Below, piece by piece: positions 19,158-20,012 of a DNA stretch of 20,012 nt. This DNA is from Rhizophagus sp. LPA8_4_AMF (taxonomy: Eukaryota > Glomeromycota > Glomeromycetes > Glomerales > Glomeraceae), in the NCBI GenBank assembly GCA_021464525.1, contig JADRCO010001358.1:1-20012 (forward strand), read 5' to 3'. Position 1 is the stretch's first letter. Each line of letters opens with the position of its first letter. A model generated the notes under the pieces. It was given only the letters and a program-made list of their open reading frames with translations, had not been told where the DNA came from and searched no databases. The translations under genes were made by a program, and so were the position numbers.

Positions 19158-19804
19158 GGAGCTATTTTCATCAGTTTTACATTTTGTAAATTTAATTATG
19201 AAATTGTAATTTTATATATATAAATCATTTCCAAACCTAGTCTGATCAGTTTCAATATCATATGACTTAATGAACTGATTTATTAATTAAAAATAGATAA
19301 CTTTATTATTGCAAATTTAAATCATTTATACATCAAAATAGAAATGAAGAGGAATTGCTAGAGCCTAGAGATAATAAATAATAAAATAAAAAAGATAATT
19401 TTTTGATTTATTAGATAGGTTTCAAATAAAATTAATAGAACATTAACTTAGATTAATTTGTTACTGTAGTAGGTATTAAACGCTAATAAGATTTATATAA
19501 AAATCAGTTAGATTTATTAAAGTTGTAATAAATATTAAATAATATTTTAGATAGAAGGTTAAATAATATCTTTTATAATACAAAATTAACCATTTTTATT
19601 GGTTAAAATTAATATTATATATATAATTAAATATTATTAGTTAAAAAAATCATATCTGAAGATAAGAGTAAAGTTCCTTATTAAACTAATATTAGGTAAT
19701 ATATATTATTATTCTTATATTATGATGTTTGTTAAAGTACTTACTAAATATTTATTAATAGTACTTATCAAATACAAGATATATTGAAAAAATACTTATA
19801 AATA
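19158..19804. other. AT-rich spacer near the right edge
   Basis: No coding frame, RNA gene or clear repeat recognised in this about 650-bp AT-rich stretch, which ends at pogo-like copy C. Confidence 0.5.
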
Positions 19805-19896
19805 CAGTCAACTCTCTATATAATTACACATTTGGGACAGTCAATTTTAGTGATTATAAAGAAATATGACTATATAAAAAATTTCGTATATATGTT
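19805..19896 (+). repeat. Pogo-like terminal repeat, copy C
   Basis: Begins CAGTCAACTCTCTATATAAT after TA (19803-19804) and continues TACACATTTGGGACAGTCAA, then GTGATTATAAAGAAATATGA. It is closer to copy A than copy B is. The element it belongs to may continue past the window edge. Confidence 0.65.
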
Positions 19897-19927
19897 GTGC
19901 CTCAGATCGATTCTTACCTGAGATTAA

Positions 19928-19970
19928 ATCTGACACACTTCAGATTAAAATCATCACCTGACACACCTCA
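19928..19970. repeat. Short direct repeat around CTGACACAC
   Basis: CTGACACAC occurs at 19930-19938 and 19958-19966, each close after an AGATTAAA(A)TC word. The preceding CTCAGATCGATTCTTACCTGAG adds a small inverted repeat (CTCAG/CTGAG). These GC-richer words lie inside or just beyond pogo-like copy C. Confidence 0.4.
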
Positions 19971-20012
19971 TTTGAATCGTATAAATATAGTCTGCTATAA
20001 ATAAACTTTTTT

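Noticed and set aside
17944..19896. Complete pogo-like element bounded by copies B and C
   Set aside because: B and C lie in the same orientation, so they are not the two inverted ends of one element, and no transposase frame lies between them.
1..20012. tRNA, rRNA, CRISPR or prokaryotic-type operon
   Set aside because: Looked for cloverleaf-like GC blocks, TTCGAATC-type arms and regular spaced repeats; none found. Gene structure is eukaryotic throughout.

Overview
The window looks like nuclear DNA of an early-diverging filamentous fungus, most likely an arbuscular mycorrhizal fungus (Glomeromycotina, Rhizophagus-like). This is inference from very AT-rich DNA, genes split by many short GT-AG introns (mostly 50-220 nt), fungal-type proteins and repeat-filled spacers. 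No rRNA, tRNA, CRISPR or bacterial-style operon is visible.

Layout. 1-3860 is gene-poor: a minus-strand ORF relic next to a pogo-like terminal repeat (570-690), then AT-rich DNA with microsatellites and one GC-richer patch (about 3000-3360). 3861-17200 is a gene cluster: (1) an alpha/beta hydrolase-fold protein (3861-5521, +, 2 exons); (2) a 19-exon gene for CENP-I/Mis6, an inner-kinetochore protein (6036-9576, +); (3) a small 2-exon gene for a twin CX9C mitochondrial ribosomal protein of the Mrp10/mS37 type (9682-9994, -), convergent with CENP-I; (4) the mitochondrial ADP/ATP carrier (10757-12249, +, 5 exons including a 21-nt microexon), divergent from the Mrp10 gene; (5) a relic ORF cluster on the minus strand (about 12976-13445); (6) a decayed, inverted partial copy of the carrier gene that keeps intron sequence (13598-14160, -); (7) a LisH-CTLH-WD40 protein (14379-17200, +, 13 exons). 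17201-20012 is again repeat-rich: a 174-bp hAT-type MITE with a perfect 8-bp target duplication (17702-17875), two pogo-like terminal repeats (17944-18050, 19805-19896) and two families of diverged direct repeats.

The genes do not form one pathway. The main functional link is the divergent Mrp10/mS37 and ADP/ATP carrier pair, both nuclear genes for mitochondria sharing 762 bp of upstream DNA. I found no convincing new defence or mobile system. The best observations are the inverted DNA-level duplication of the carrier, the GGCCA-rich hAT MITE with a near-perfect palindrome, and splice-resolved models for genes whose single open reading frames are misleading. All exon borders were placed by hand from splice sites, reading phase and remembered family similarity; none is backed by transcript data.
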